Notes under the pieces: generated by a model
What the model was told of the DNA's origin: nothing
The model's input: only the letters and a program-made list of their open reading frames with translations
Databases searched by the model: none
Part shown: positions 28,734 through 40,257 of the stretch, one piece after another
Layout of the letters: each line of letters starts with the position of its first letter
Numbering within the stretch: the first letter of the stretch is position 1
Assembly (NCBI RefSeq): GCF_900187605.1
Contig: NZ_FYEA01000003.1
Span: 248,001-312,000, forward strand
Direction of reading: 5' to 3'
Length of the DNA: 64,000 nt
From: Pseudomonas sp. Irchel 3H7
Lineage (GTDB): Bacteria > Pseudomonadota > Gammaproteobacteria > Pseudomonadales > Pseudomonadaceae
Position numbers and translations under genes: made by a program

Positions 28734-28820
28734 TCGCTGGCAAGCCAGCTCCCACAGGGTTGGTGCCGAGCACACATTTTGTGAACGCTCGAATCACTGT
28801 GGGAGCTGGCTTGCCAGCGA
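28734..28820. repeat. REP-like inverted repeat, GTGGGAGCTGGC family
   Basis: Arms tcgctggcaagccagctccc and reverse complement, 10 bases after the PAP2 stop codon; third copy of this family in the window. Confidence 0.87.
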
Positions 28821-28861
28821 ACGATTACTCGGACTTGCGCCAACACTAAATCAAAGGCAAT

Positions 28862-28893
28862 AAAAAACCCCGCTGACTCGCGTCAGCGGGGTT
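28862..28893 (-). terminator. intrinsic terminator of groESL
   Basis: Hairpin aaccccgctgac-tcgc-gtcagcggggtt with T residues after it on the minus strand, 24 bases beyond the groEL stop codon. Usable from the other strand too. Confidence 0.9.
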
Positions 28894-28916
28894 TTGCGTT
28901 ACGGGGTAAGGCTGGC

Positions 28917-30575
<1,659 letters not shown>

Positions 30576-30613
30576 TTAAATACTTTGTAGTAGCGGGAAA
30601 ATGAACGGGGGTA

Positions 30614-30907
30614 TCAGCCTTCGATAACAGCGAGGATTTCGTTCTCGCTCATTACCAACAGGTCTTCGCCGTCGACTTTCACAGTGTTGCTGCCGGAGTA
30701 AGGACCGAACACAACCTTGTCGCCTTCCTTCACGGACAGTGCGCGCACTTCGCCGTTTTCCAGAGCTTTGCCCGGGCCTACAGCGAGAATCACACCGTGG
30801 TTGGCTTTTTCAGCAGCCGAACCTGGCAGGACGATACCGCCAGCGGTTTTCTTTTCTTCTTCGCTGCGACGGATTACGACGCGGTCATGCAGAGGACGAA
30901 GCTTCAT
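30614..30907 (-). CDS. groS: co-chaperonin GroES
   Basis: The 97-residue lid subunit has the standard start [14 protein letters not shown], the mobile loop ([14 protein letters not shown]) and the ending NEILAVIEG. It caps GroEL during the folding cycle. The ribosome-binding site is strong (AGGAGA). A heat-shock-type promoter lies about 140 bases upstream. Confidence 0.98.
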   Translation of the reverse strand: MKLRPLHDRVVIRRSEEEKKTAGGIVLPGSAAEKANHGVILAVGPGKALENGEVRALSVKEGDKVVFGPYSGSNTVKVDGEDLLVMSENEILAVIEG

Positions 30908-31049
30908 TGTCGATCTCTCCTAATTGTGGTTTTCATCGGCCGGTGTAGTCCCGGCGGGTTTAACAAATCCGGCCTTCGCCGGTTGCGCCTCGTCGAGCGA
31001 GACGCGGAAGACTGACTGGCGCAAATGCCAGAAACCTTTCGGTGACCGA

Positions 31050-31080
31050 TACATAAGGGCGCATAAGCTTATTACAAGGG
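31050..31080 (-). promoter_or_regulatory. probable sigma-32 heat-shock promoter of groESL
   Basis: Read on the minus strand, CCCTTGTAA and CCCTTATGTA are separated by about 12 bases. This is close to the sigma-32 consensus CTTGAAA and CCCCATNTA. It reads toward groES. Confidence 0.6.
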
Positions 31081-31132
31081 CGCGGCAAAAAATTTTTCAC
31101 CGATATGTTGCACAAAAGCAGCCCATAAACGA

Positions 31133-31158
31133 ACACGGCACCCGAAGGTGCCGTGTCA
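31133..31158 (-). terminator. terminator-like hairpin after fxsA
   Basis: Hairpin acacggcacc-cgaa-ggtgccgtgt just beyond the fxsA stop codon, on the minus strand followed by a weak T-containing stretch. Confidence 0.65.
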
Positions 31159-31167
31159 ATGCAGATG

Positions 31168-31644
31168 TTACTTGGAGTCGCGATGTTCGAACTCGCCTTC
31201 GATCACATCACCCTCGCGGCCCAGAGGCTGACGCGGTGCAGGACCGCCACGGGGTTGCAGGTCGTCGGCGAACGCACGCTGACGCATGGCCTGTTCTTCG
31301 GCGCGCTGGCGCATTTTGTTCGCCAGCAGTCGACGGCTGATTGGCAGCAGCATGACCAGACCGACCACGTCGCTGATGAAGCCAGGCAGGATCAACAGGC
31401 CACCGGCCAATGCCAGCATCAAACCTTCCAGCATGGTTTGTGCGGGCAGTTCGCCGCGGTTCAGGCTTTCACGGGCACGCAATGCAGTGGCCAGACCGGC
31501 GACGCGCAGCACAAACACACCGAACATCGAGCCGAGAATGATCAGCAGCAGGGCCGGGAAAAACCCGATAGCCCCTGCCACTTTGACGAATACGAACAGC
31601 TCCAGCACTGGAAACAGCAGAAAGAGCAACAGAAAAGGGCGCAT
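31168..31644 (-). CDS. fxsA: FxsA-family membrane protein
   Basis: The 158-residue inner-membrane protein has hydrophobic helices at about 3-45 and 68-100, with the family motif PGFISDVVGLVMLLP, and a hydrophilic C-terminal tail. E. coli FxsA was named for suppressing F-plasmid exclusion of phage T7; its normal role is unclear. It lies just upstream of groES, a common place for this gene in gamma-proteobacteria. The ATG at 31644 is chosen over a TTG one codon upstream. Confidence 0.88.
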   Translation of the reverse strand: MRPFLLLFLLFPVLELFVFVKVAGAIGFFPALLLIILGSMFGVFVLRVAGLATALRARESLNRGELPAQTMLEGLMLALAGGLLILPGFISDVVGLVMLLPISRRLLANKMRQRAEEQAMRQRAFADDLQPRGGPAPRQPLGREGDVIEGEFEHRDSK

Positions 31645-31709
31645 CAAAGTTTCCTCAACGCAAGAAATGCCTTGCAGTAAGCCTTAGATGACGTCGCCCT
31701 TTCGTGAAT

Positions 31710-32441
31710 TCAAGCGTCGGCCACAGCATTTTTTGGCCAGACCTCGGCATGAGCCAATGAAACCAGGGCTTCGCGCACTTGTGTCGGCGTATTACAAGGT
31801 GCTGGGAACGGCAGCCAGTACAGCGCCTGACCGATGCGCAGGTGCATGCCTTCTGTGTCGATCCCGGCCAGTTGCGCCTGCGCAGTTTTCGGCAGACCGG
31901 CGAGGTCGACGTAGTGCGCGATGGCTTTGCCGTGGTCGCTGTTCATGTGCTCGACCATGCTGATCTCGGCCTTGCCGGCGAACGGATTGGCCAGGGTCAG
32001 TTGTTCGACCCAGTGAATCGCACCAAAACCACCGATGTAGCGATGACGCACCGGGGTCAGCACCCAGAAGTCGAAATCGTGGGCCTTGTGGTAGTTCTGC
32101 GAATCGGGGAAATAACGGTAGTAACGCTCGGCGGCGGCTTCGATCGCGGCAACGTCTTCGAGCTTTTGCGCCTCGGCAATATAGGTCAGGCGACCAACGG
32201 CTTGCACATCATCGGCCTCGCGCTCGCCGACGAGCATTGAGCATTTCGGGTCTTTTTGCAGGTTGTGGGTGTGCTGGGCAATGCGGCTGATCAGGATCAG
32301 CGGCCGGCCCTGCTCGTCCAGGCAGTACGGCACCACGGAGCCAAAAGGAAAACCGGGCATCGATTTGGAGTGGGTCGACAGCACTCCACGGTATTCCTTG
32401 AGAAGCAATTCTCGGGCATTCTTCGCCACTTCAACGCTCAA
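31710..32441 (-). CDS. HugZ-like pyridoxamine-phosphate-oxidase-fold protein
   Basis: The 243-residue protein has an N-terminal split-barrel domain of the PNPOx type (about 10-150, FGSVVPYCLDEQGRPLILIS) and a C-terminal DUF2470 domain (about 160-235, EHMNSDHGKAIAHYVDLAGLP). This pairing is found in HugZ-like haem-degrading proteins and related flavin or haem binders. The histidines in HMNSDH are those expected in the DUF2470 part. Haem breakdown is plausible but unproven; no haem uptake genes are adjacent. Confidence 0.83.
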   Translation of the reverse strand: MSVEVAKNARELLLKEYRGVLSTHSKSMPGFPFGSVVPYCLDEQGRPLILISRIAQHTHNLQKDPKCSMLVGEREADDVQAVGRLTYIAEAQKLEDVAAIEAAAERYYRYFPDSQNYHKAHDFDFWVLTPVRHRYIGGFGAIHWVEQLTLANPFAGKAEISMVEHMNSDHGKAIAHYVDLAGLPKTAQAQLAGIDTEGMHLRIGQALYWLPFPAPCNTPTQVREALVSLAHAEVWPKNAVADA

Positions 32442-32604
32442 TTTATGACTCCTTAAATAGAATCCGTCGAAAAAACGGACAGGCGCCGGGGATCAAGTCC
32501 CGGTCAGCCGGCGGGCAATTCTCATGTGCAAACCAGCCACGGCCGGTGCAGATCGGGAGTCGCTGAAAACAAAAACTACTCAGACCTGCTATCGGGGCAT
32601 GCGA

Positions 32605-33363
32605 ATGCAACTCAACGACAAAGTAATCATTATCACCGGCGGTTGCCAGGGTTTGGGCCGCTCGATGGCCGAGTATTTCGCCGGCAAAGGCGCGAAGCTG
32701 GCCCTGGTCGACCTCAATCAGGAAAAACTCGACGACGCGGTCGCGGCCTGCAAGGCCAAGGGCGTCGAGGCGCGCAGCTATCTGTGCAACGTGGCCAATG
32801 AAGAGCAGGTCGAGCACATGGTCACTCAGGTCGCCGCTGATTTCGGCGCGATCCACGGCCTGATCAACAACGCCGGGATCCTCCGTGATGGCCTGCTGCT
32901 CAAGGTCAAGGACGGCGAAATGACCAAGATGAGCCTGGCCCAGTGGCAGGCCGTCATCGACGTCAACCTGACCGGCGTGTTCCTCTGCACCCGTGAAGTG
33001 GCGGCGAAAATGGTCGAGCTGAAGAACACTGGCGCGATCATCAACATCTCGTCGATTTCTCGAGCAGGCAACGTTGGCCAGACCAACTATTCGGCAGCCA
33101 AGGCCGGTGTTGCTGCAGCGACAGTGACCTGGGCCAAAGAGCTGGCGCGCTATGGCATTCGTGTGGCGGGTATCGCGCCGGGCTTCATCGAGACCGAGAT
33201 GACCCTGGGCATGAAACCGGAAGCGCTGGAGAAGATGACCTCGGGGATCCCGCTCAAGCGCATGGGCAAGCCGGAAGAGATTGCACACTCGGCGGCGTAT
33301 ATCTTCGAGAACGACTATTACACCGGGCGGATTCTGGAGATGGATGGCGGCTTGCGTATCTAA
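32605..33363 (+). CDS. short-chain dehydrogenase/reductase, FabG-like
   Basis: The 252-residue classical SDR has the cofactor motif TGGCQGLG at the N-terminus, NNAG near residue 90, the catalytic serine in NISSIS and YSAAK with Tyr and Lys. It reduces or oxidises a keto/hydroxyl substrate with NAD(P)H, probably in the cytoplasm. The ATG at 32605 matches the usual family start [13 protein letters not shown]; an ATG two codons upstream is also possible. It stands alone, so it is probably not the fatty-acid FabG, which normally lies in a fab cluster. Substrate unknown. Confidence 0.87.
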   Translation: MQLNDKVIIITGGCQGLGRSMAEYFAGKGAKLALVDLNQEKLDDAVAACKAKGVEARSYLCNVANEEQVEHMVTQVAADFGAIHGLINNAGILRDGLLLKVKDGEMTKMSLAQWQAVIDVNLTGVFLCTREVAAKMVELKNTGAIINISSISRAGNVGQTNYSAAKAGVAAATVTWAKELARYGIRVAGIAPGFIETEMTLGMKPEALEKMTSGIPLKRMGKPEEIAHSAAYIFENDYYTGRILEMDGGLRI

Positions 33364-33381
33364 CTGCCAGCACAAAACAAA

Positions 33382-33471
33382 TGTAGGAGTGAGCCTGCTC
33401 GCGATTGCGGTCATTCATTCAACAAATCTGTTGAATGTTATTCCGCTATCGCGAGCAGGCTCACTCCTACA
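33382..33471. repeat. REP-like inverted repeat, GTAGGAGTGAGCCTGCTCGCGA family
   Basis: Perfect 24-base arms at 33382-33405 and 33448-33471 enclose a second small hairpin (attcaaca-aatc-tgttgaat). It lies between convergent genes. Only one copy of this family in the window. Confidence 0.87.
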
Positions 33472-33494
33472 GGGTTATCGGTGTTGCTGATGTA

Positions 33495-34589
33495 TCAATC
33501 GTCGCTGATGGTGATGTTCGGCATCGCCGGTGTCGCCGCTTCCTGCAACACAATCCGCGCACCGACGTGGCGGGCGAGTTCCTGATAGACCATGGCAATC
33601 TGGCTGTCCGGCTCGGCGATCACCGTTGGCTTGCCGCCGTCGGCCTGTTCGCGGATCAGCATCGACAGTGGCAGCGAAGCCAGCAGTTCAACGCCGTACT
33701 GGGTCGCCAGCTTCTCACCACCGCCCTCACCGAACAGATGCTCGGCATGCCCGCAGTTCGAGCAAATGTGCACGGCCATGTTTTCCACCACGCCCAGCAC
33801 CGGAATGTTGACCTTGCGGAACATTTCCACGCCTTTGCGCGCATCGAGCAAGGCCAGATCCTGTGGTGTGGTAACGATCACCGCGCCGGCCACCGGGACT
33901 TTTTGCGCCAAAGTCAGTTGAATGTCGCCGGTGCCTGGCGGCATGTCGATGACCAGATAATCCAGATCGCCCCACGCGGTTTGCGTAACCAGTTGCAGCA
34001 GCGCGCCGGAGACCATCGGCCCGCGCCAGACCATCGGCGTGTTGTCGTCGGTCAGAAACGCCATCGACATGACTTCGACACCGTGAGCCTTGAGCGGCAC
34101 GAACCACTTCTGATCCTTGACCTCCGGGCGGGTGCGCTCGGGGATGCCGAACATGATGCCTTGGCTCGGGCCGTAGATATCGGCGTCGAGAATCCCGACC
34201 TTGGCGCCTTCTCGGGCCAGGGCCAGTGCGAGGTTGGCGGCGGTGGTCGACTTGCCCACACCGCCCTTGCCGGAGGCCACGGCGACCACGTTCTTGACGT
34301 TGGCCAGCCCCGGAATCTGCGCCTGCGCCTTGTGCGCAGCGATAACTGTATTGATTTCTACTTTCGCGGCCGCGACACCGTCGAGGTTCTCGATGGCCAA
34401 TTGCAGCATTTGCGCCCATCCGCTTTTGAACAGGCCAGCGGCATAACCGATTTCCAGCTGCACGTTGACGCGATCACCGACGATCTCGATGTGCTTCACG
34501 CAACCGGCGCTGACCGGGTCCTGGTTCAGGTAAGGGTCGGTGTATTGGCTGAGGACGGCTTCCACCGCTGCGCGAGTGATGGCGCTCAT
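33495..34589 (-). CDS. apbC: iron-sulfur carrier ATPase ApbC/Mrp
   Basis: The 364-residue protein has an N-terminal DUF59/MIP18-like domain (about 5-85) and a Mrp/NBP35 P-loop ATPase domain with the deviant Walker motif [11 protein letters not shown] (about 105-115). The CxxC pair that holds the bridging Fe-S cluster is CSNC. It carries [4Fe-4S] clusters to target enzymes. It is divergent from metG. The start at 34589 is preferred to 34607, which lacks family support. Confidence 0.93.
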   Translation of the reverse strand: MSAITRAAVEAVLSQYTDPYLNQDPVSAGCVKHIEIVGDRVNVQLEIGYAAGLFKSGWAQMLQLAIENLDGVAAAKVEINTVIAAHKAQAQIPGLANVKNVVAVASGKGGVGKSTTAANLALALAREGAKVGILDADIYGPSQGIMFGIPERTRPEVKDQKWFVPLKAHGVEVMSMAFLTDDNTPMVWRGPMVSGALLQLVTQTAWGDLDYLVIDMPPGTGDIQLTLAQKVPVAGAVIVTTPQDLALLDARKGVEMFRKVNIPVLGVVENMAVHICSNCGHAEHLFGEGGGEKLATQYGVELLASLPLSMLIREQADGGKPTVIAEPDSQIAMVYQELARHVGARIVLQEAATPAMPNITISDD

Positions 34590-34744
34590 GGGCAACTCCG
34601 ATAACAAGACTGGGAAAAGATGGCGGGTATCCTACCCCTTCTATCCTCCGGACGGCATGCCCGGCAACGATTTGCAGGGGTGAAATATCTTGCCCGGCGC
34701 TTTATAGTGGCCGACCTCCGTTTCATCAAGTAGCGAAGCCCCAC

Positions 34745-36796
34745 ATGTCCGAACCACGCAAGATCCTCGTCACCAGCGCCCTGCCCTACGCCAACGGTTC
34801 GATTCACCTTGGCCATATGCTGGAATATATCCAGACCGATATGTGGGTGCGCTTCCAGAAGCATCGCGGCAATCAATGCATTTACGTCTGCGCCGACGAC
34901 GCCCACGGTTCGGCGATCATGCTGCGCGCGGAAAAGGAAGGCATCACCCCGGAACAACTGATCGCCAACGTGCAGGCTGAACACAGCGCCGACTTTGCCG
35001 AGTTCCTGGTTGATTTCGACAACTTCCACTCCACTCACGCCGAAGAAAACCGTGAGTTGTCGAGCCAGATCTACATCAAGCTGCGTGACGCCGGGCACAT
35101 CGCCCAGCGCTCGATCACCCAGTACTTCGACCCGGAAAAGAAAATGTTCCTGGCCGACCGCTTCATCAAGGGCACCTGTCCGAAATGCGGTACCGAAGAC
35201 CAGTACGGCGATAACTGCGAAAAATGCGGTGCGACCTACGCCCCGACCGATCTGAAGGATCCGAAGTCGGCGATCTCCGGCGCCACCCCGGTGCTCAAGG
35301 ATTCCCAGCACTTCTTCTTCAAACTGCCAGACTTCCAGGAAATGCTGCAAACCTGGACCCGCAGCGGCACCTTGCAAGACGCCGTCGCCAACAAGATCGC
35401 CGAATGGCTGGACGCTGGCCTGCAACAGTGGGACATCTCCCGCGATGCGCCGTACTTCGGTTTCGAGATTCCGGGCGAGCCGGGCAAGTATTTCTACGTG
35501 TGGCTGGACGCACCGATCGGCTACATGGCCAGCTTCAAGAATCTTTGCGACCGTACGCCGGAGCTGGACTTCGATGCGTTCTGGGCCAAGGATTCCACCG
35601 CCGAGCTGTACCACTTCATCGGCAAGGACATCGTCAATTTCCACGCGCTGTTCTGGCCTGCGATGCTCGAAGGCGCGGGCTACCGCAAGCCGACCGGCAT
35701 CAATGTGCACGGTTATCTGACCGTCAACGGCCAGAAGATGTCCAAGTCGCGCGGCACCTTCATCAAGGCGCGTACGTATCTGGATCACCTGTCGCCGGAA
35801 TACCTGCGCTATTACTACGCGGCCAAACTGGGCCGTGGCGTCGATGACCTCGACTTGAACCTCGAAGATTTCGTGCAGAAGGTCAACTCCGACCTGGTCG
35901 GCAAAGTGGTTAACATCGCCAGCCGTTGCGCCGGTTTCATCCAGAAAGGTAACGCCGGCCTGCTGGTCGGCACCAATGCCGCGCCAGAGCTGACCGAGGC
36001 TTTCCTCGCTGCTGCGCCAAGCATTGCCGACGCCTACGAGGCCCGCGACTTCGCCCGTGCCATGCGTGAAACCATGGCTCTGGCCGACCGCGCCAACGCC
36101 TGGATCGCCGACAAGGCGCCGTGGTCGTTGAACAAACAGGAAGGCAAACAGGATGAAGTCCAGGCGATCTGCGCCACCGCCATCAACCTGTTCCGCCAAC
36201 TGGTGATCTTCCTCAAACCGGTGCTGCCGCTGTTGGCCGCCGATGCCGAGGCGTTCCTCAACGTCGCCCCGCTGACCTGGAACGACCACACCACGCTGCT
36301 GGCCAACCACCAGTTGAACGAATTCAAACCGTTGATGACCCGCATCGACCCGGTAAAAGTACAAGCCATGAGCGACGCCTCGAAAGAAGACCTCACCGCC
36401 AGCCAGACCGACACCGGTGCCGCGGCCCCAGCGGGCAATGGCGAACTGGCCAAGGACCCGCTGTCGCCGGAAATCGACTTCGATGCTTTTGCTGCCATCG
36501 ACCTGCGCGTCGCGCTGATCGTCAAAGCCGAACATGTCGAAGGTGCTGACAAGCTGCTGCGCCTGACGCTGGACATCGGTGACGAGCAGCGCAACGTGTT
36601 CTCCGGGATCAAGAGCGCTTATCCGGATCCGTCCAAACTCGACGGTCGCCTGACCATGATGATCGCCAACCTCAAGCCACGGAAAATGAAGTTCGGTATC
36701 TCCGAAGGCATGGTGATGGCGGCCGGCCCTGGCGGTGAAGAGATTTACCTGCTGAGCCCGGACAGCGGCGCCAAGCCAGGTCAGCGCATCAAGTAA
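34745..36796 (+). CDS. metG: methionyl-tRNA synthetase
   Basis: The 683-residue enzyme charges tRNA-Met. It has the HIGH-type motif HLGHM in [12 protein letters not shown], zinc-knuckle cysteines (CPKC and CEKC, about 142-160), the KMSKS signature and a C-terminal tRNA-binding (EMAP/ARC1-like) domain at about 580-683 after a Glu/Ala-rich linker. This is the dimeric long form, as in E. coli. A terminator follows. The long antisense frame in this region is a codon-bias shadow. Confidence 0.98.
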   Translation: MSEPRKILVTSALPYANGSIHLGHMLEYIQTDMWVRFQKHRGNQCIYVCADDAHGSAIMLRAEKEGITPEQLIANVQAEHSADFAEFLVDFDNFHSTHAEENRELSSQIYIKLRDAGHIAQRSITQYFDPEKKMFLADRFIKGTCPKCGTEDQYGDNCEKCGATYAPTDLKDPKSAISGATPVLKDSQHFFFKLPDFQEMLQTWTRSGTLQDAVANKIAEWLDAGLQQWDISRDAPYFGFEIPGEPGKYFYVWLDAPIGYMASFKNLCDRTPELDFDAFWAKDSTAELYHFIGKDIVNFHALFWPAMLEGAGYRKPTGINVHGYLTVNGQKMSKSRGTFIKARTYLDHLSPEYLRYYYAAKLGRGVDDLDLNLEDFVQKVNSDLVGKVVNIASRCAGFIQKGNAGLLVGTNAAPELTEAFLAAAPSIADAYEARDFARAMRETMALADRANAWIADKAPWSLNKQEGKQDEVQAICATAINLFRQLVIFLKPVLPLLAADAEAFLNVAPLTWNDHTTLLANHQLNEFKPLMTRIDPVKVQAMSDASKEDLTASQTDTGAAAPAGNGELAKDPLSPEIDFDAFAAIDLRVALIVKAEHVEGADKLLRLTLDIGDEQRNVFSGIKSAYPDPSKLDGRLTMMIANLKPRKMKFGISEGMVMAAGPGGEEIYLLSPDSGAKPGQRIK

Positions 36797-36813
36797 CAGC
36801 TGGCGGTCAATTG

Positions 36814-36849
36814 ATCCCACAGGCGTGCCCGGCATGCCTGTGGGATTTT
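36814..36849 (+). terminator. intrinsic terminator of metG
   Basis: Hairpin with arms atcccacaggc and gcctgtgggat followed by TTTTT, 18 bases after the stop codon. Confidence 0.9.
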
Positions 36850-36910
36850 TCATATCTGGCCGGATAATGCCTAACCTTTAGAGACACCCGCCCGTTTCGC
36901 TGGCAGAACC

Positions 36911-37480
36911 ATGACCGAACTTGTGCTTACGCTCATCAGTGCTGCACTGCTCAACAACTTCGTGTTGCACTGGCCGCTGGGCGTCGATCCGCTGTTGGCG
37001 GGCAGTCGTCGTCAGGTGCATGCGTTGGGGCTGGCGACGTTGTGTCTGATGTTGATCACAGGCGTAGTGGGTTACGCGATCTGGCATTGGCTGCTGGTGC
37101 CGCTGCGACTTGAGTTCCTGCGCCTGTTCGTGTTTCTGCCGCTGAGCGTATTGCTGATCACGCCGCTGTTAAAGCTGCTGGCGCGCTGGCTGCCAAAGTT
37201 GCCTTTTGACGGTTTATGGCCGCTGTTGCTGGGCAATGCCGGTGTACTGGGGCTGGCGCTGATCAACGCGCAAAACGATCGCGGTCTGCTGCAGACGACA
37301 GCGCTGAGCCTCGGTGCCGGACTGGGTTTCTGGCTGGTGCTGAGCCTGTTTCAGGATTTGCGTGAACGCACGACCGACAACGATATTCCCCTGCCCTTTC
37401 GCGGCTTGCCGATCGATCTGATCAGCGCCGGATTGATCGCAGTGATTTTTCTCGGATTCAGTGGACTGATCAAAACATGA
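36911..37480 (+). CDS. rnfA: RnfA-like subunit of a divergent Rnf complex
   Basis: The 189-residue membrane protein has about six helices and keeps the RnfA pattern: [11 protein letters not shown] near the start, [11 protein letters not shown] at about 109-119, and the ending [25 protein letters not shown]. Canonical RnfA holds half of an intramembrane [2Fe-2S] cluster with two cysteines. In FLGLCPF the cysteine is replaced here (PLGVDPL, Asp26), and in NCAVLG it is replaced by Ala110. Only one cysteine remains, at 45, in another helix. The gene overlaps rnfB by four bases. It starts an operon A-B-D-G-E-nth. Confidence 0.85.
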   Translation: MTELVLTLISAALLNNFVLHWPLGVDPLLAGSRRQVHALGLATLCLMLITGVVGYAIWHWLLVPLRLEFLRLFVFLPLSVLLITPLLKLLARWLPKLPFDGLWPLLLGNAGVLGLALINAQNDRGLLQTTALSLGAGLGFWLVLSLFQDLRERTTDNDIPLPFRGLPIDLISAGLIAVIFLGFSGLIKT

Positions 37481-38685
37481 GTCTGATTCAACGCATCGAT
37501 GCCCTTCTGCCGCAGACTCAATGCGGCAAGTGCGGCCATCCCGGATGCAAGCCCTATGCACAAGGTATCGCCGAGGGCGAGCCGATCAACAAGTGCCCGC
37601 CGGGCGGTGACGAAACCATCGCCGCGCTGGCTGAACTGTTGAAAGTACCGGTGCTGGAACTGGACATCAGTCGCGGTTCGGCGCCGCCGCAAGTGGCGTT
37701 CATCCGTGAGGCCGAATGCATTGGCTGCACCAAGTGCATTCAGGCCTGCCCGATCGACGCGATTGTCGGCGCGGCGAAACTGATGCACACGGTGATCATT
37801 GACGAGTGCACCGGTTGCGATCTGTGTGTCGCACCATGCCCGGTCGATTGCATCGAAATGCACCCGCTGCCGCTCGGCACATTGCCGGTCGTGGGCGGTC
37901 TGGCCTTCAGTCTTGAAGAACAGCGCGCGCGCGCGGCCAAACGCGATCACGCGCGTCAACGCTTCGAGCGCCGAAACCAGCGCTTGCAACGCGAAGAACA
38001 ACAGAAGCAGGCTGAGCGTGAAGCGCGGGCGAAACGGACGGTGCAACCTGAAGTGGCCGCAACCGATCCGGTACAGGCGGCACTGGAACGGGTGCGTGCG
38101 CAGAAAGCGGCGACCGCCGATGCGGCGCTGAAGAAAGCCAAGATCGATGTGGCGATGAGCCGTGCGCAACTGCACAAATCGTTGAAAGCCTTCGGCCATC
38201 CGCCGACATTTGAGCAGCAGACGCAACTGATCGTGTTGCAGCAGCAGTTCGAAGCAGCCGAACAGGCTCTGGCGAAACTTGAAAGCAACCCGGCGCCAGC
38301 ACCCATCGTGCCTGCCCCCGCCAAAGACGCCGATCTGAAACGGGCCAAGATCCAGTTGGCCATGCGTCGTGCTGAACTGAAAAAAGCCCAGACCGCCGAA
38401 GCGGCGCCCGAGCAGATCGCCGCGCTTGAGCAGGCATTGCGCGACGCCGAACAGGCCCTGCACGCCGCCGAAGCCACAAGCGATCAGCCGTTGCCTGACT
38501 TGGTGCGCGTCGAAAAACGTCCGATCGACAGCCAGCTTCGTCAGTTGAAAACCGAATTGGCCTACGCCCGTGCGGACCTCAACAAACTCGAACGACGCGC
38601 CGACACGCCCACCGAAATCCTCGACAAGGCCCGCGTCCGCCTGCAAATCGCCGAGCGCCAGGTACAAGATCATGTCGCCCATTGA
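37477..38685 (+). CDS. rnfB: RnfB-like ferredoxin subunit with long coiled-coil tail, no membrane anchor
   Basis: The 402-residue protein starts directly at the Fe-S domain ([19 protein letters not shown]). The four cysteines of the first cluster are 16, 19, 24 and 40; two ferredoxin clusters follow (81, 84, 87, 91 and 111, 114, 117, 121). Ordinary RnfB has an N-terminal hydrophobic helix of about 30 residues, absent here. Residues about 145-402 are Ala/Lys/Glu/Gln-rich repeats ([36 protein letters not shown]), a pattern normally seen at the C-terminus of RnfC. No rnfC gene follows. Possibly a fusion that kept the RnfC tail. Confidence 0.85.
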   Translation: MSLIQRIDALLPQTQCGKCGHPGCKPYAQGIAEGEPINKCPPGGDETIAALAELLKVPVLELDISRGSAPPQVAFIREAECIGCTKCIQACPIDAIVGAAKLMHTVIIDECTGCDLCVAPCPVDCIEMHPLPLGTLPVVGGLAFSLEEQRARAAKRDHARQRFERRNQRLQREEQQKQAEREARAKRTVQPEVAATDPVQAALERVRAQKAATADAALKKAKIDVAMSRAQLHKSLKAFGHPPTFEQQTQLIVLQQQFEAAEQALAKLESNPAPAPIVPAPAKDADLKRAKIQLAMRRAELKKAQTAEAAPEQIAALEQALRDAEQALHAAEATSDQPLPDLVRVEKRPIDSQLRQLKTELAYARADLNKLERRADTPTEILDKARVRLQIAERQVQDHVAH

Positions 38686-39655
38686 GACACCGGACAATCG
38701 CCTGCAACAGGCGATGAAGCTGGTGCTGCTGGCCGCCTTGCCGGGGTTGCTGGCGCTGTTCTGGTGGTACGGCTGGGGCGTGCTGATCAATCTGCTGCTG
38801 GCGATCGTCGCCGCGCTGATGGTCGAGGCCGGCGTCGCACGTCTGCGTCAACAGCCCATCCAGCCAGCGTTGAGCGACGGCAGTGCGTTGGTCAGCGCAA
38901 CATTGCTGGCGGCCGCCCTGCCACCTTATTGCCCCTGGTGGCTGACGGTGATGGCGGTTGCTTCGGGACTGCTGTTCGGCAAGCACATTTACGGCGGCGT
39001 CGGTAGAAATCCGTTCAATCCGGCGATGCTCGGGTTTGCCCTGATCATGGTGATGTTCCCGCAACCGATGACCCACTGGCCGGCCCATGGCCTGGATCTG
39101 ACGGCAACGTTTCAACAGGTATTCGGCGCAGGTCAGGCGCCGGACGCTTGGGCGCAGGCCACGGTGCTGGACAGCCTGCGCATCAACAAGAGCCTGACCA
39201 TGGATGAATTGTTCACCAGTAATCCGGCCTTCGGTCGCTTTGGCGGACACGGTGGGGAATGGGTGAATCTGGCGTTTCTCGCCGGCGGGTTGTTTTTGCT
39301 GCAGCGCCGGGTCTTCGGTTGGCATGCACCAGCAGGCATGCTCGGCAGTCTGTTTGTTGTCAGCCTGCTGTTCTGGAATGGCTCCGGGTCGGACTCTCAG
39401 GGTTCGCCGCTGTTCCACCTGCTCAGTGGCGCGACCATGCTGGGCGCGTTTTTCATCATCACTGAACCGGTCTCCGGCGCTAAAACCACGCTTGCCCGCC
39501 TGCTGTTCGGTGTCGGCGTCGGACTGCTGACTTATGCGATTCGCACCTGGGGAGGTTACCCGGATGGCGTGGCGTTTGCGGTGCTGCTGATGAACCTGTG
39601 CGTGCCAGCGCTGGAGCGGTTTGCCGCGAGTCGTCAGCCACAGGTGAGCTCATGA
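38672..39655 (+). CDS. rnfD: RnfD-like membrane subunit with FMN site
   Basis: The 327-residue protein has about ten helices and the conserved blocks [28 protein letters not shown] and [13 protein letters not shown]. The threonine that carries covalent FMN in RnfD is kept within QATVLDSLR (canonical QATPLDTFK). It overlaps rnfB by 14 bases. It sits directly after rnfB, where rnfC would normally intervene. Confidence 0.88.
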   Translation: MSPIETPDNRLQQAMKLVLLAALPGLLALFWWYGWGVLINLLLAIVAALMVEAGVARLRQQPIQPALSDGSALVSATLLAAALPPYCPWWLTVMAVASGLLFGKHIYGGVGRNPFNPAMLGFALIMVMFPQPMTHWPAHGLDLTATFQQVFGAGQAPDAWAQATVLDSLRINKSLTMDELFTSNPAFGRFGGHGGEWVNLAFLAGGLFLLQRRVFGWHAPAGMLGSLFVVSLLFWNGSGSDSQGSPLFHLLSGATMLGAFFIITEPVSGAKTTLARLLFGVGVGLLTYAIRTWGGYPDGVAFAVLLMNLCVPALERFAASRQPQVSS

Positions 39656-40257
39656 ACCGCGCGGTCAGCGCACTGACGTTATTGTTGTTGGCGGTGGCCG
39701 GCATTGGCGCGACGTACCTGCTGCAACGCAGCAGTGCACCGCAAATCGCTGCAGAGCAGCGCTGGGCCGACAGTCGCAAACTGCTCGACGTGCTTCCCGC
39801 TGACAGCTACGACAACCAACCGCTGGACCAGCCGATTACACTGACCGATACAGGTCTGAGCCATAGCACGCTCGCGGCTGGTTATCGTGCAACCAAGCAT
39901 GGTCAAACCGTTGCAGTGTTGCTGCGTAACCAGACCGAGGGCTACGCCGGGGCCATTGAATTGCTGATTGCGATCGATGCCAACGGCAAGTTGCTCGGCG
40001 TGAAACCCCTCAAGCAAAACGAAACCCCGGCACTCGGCGGGCCGATTGGCGACTGGCCGAACCGCTGGCTTCAGGTTTTCACCGGCAAATCACGCGGTGA
40101 ACCGAATGACACTGGCTGGGCACTGAAAAAAGATCAGGGGCAATTCGATCAAATGGCCGGGGCAACCATTACTTCGCGCGCGACCATCAACGCGATCCAC
40201 GATGCGTTGCGTTACTTTGACGAGCATCGAACGGCATTATTGGGGAGCGGAGCATGA
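39652..40257 (+). CDS. rnfG: RnfG-like subunit with covalent FMN motif
   Basis: The 201-residue protein has an N-terminal membrane anchor (ALTLLLLAVAGIGATYLL) and a periplasmic FMN-binding domain. The flavinylation motif is AGATITS near residue 170 (canonical SGATxxT/S), and the NETPALG block matches the canonical HETPGLG. It overlaps rnfD and rnfE by four bases each. FMN would be attached by an ApbE-type enzyme, not seen in this window. Confidence 0.88.
   Translation: MNRAVSALTLLLLAVAGIGATYLLQRSSAPQIAAEQRWADSRKLLDVLPADSYDNQPLDQPITLTDTGLSHSTLAAGYRATKHGQTVAVLLRNQTEGYAGAIELLIAIDANGKLLGVKPLKQNETPALGGPIGDWPNRWLQVFTGKSRGEPNDTGWALKKDQGQFDQMAGATITSRATINAIHDALRYFDEHRTALLGSGA

Noticed and set aside
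34586..36853. A 755-codon open frame antisense to metG.
   Set aside because: High-GC codon bias on the real strand leaves the antisense frame open. It has no ribosome-binding site or recognisable domain, while metG is complete.
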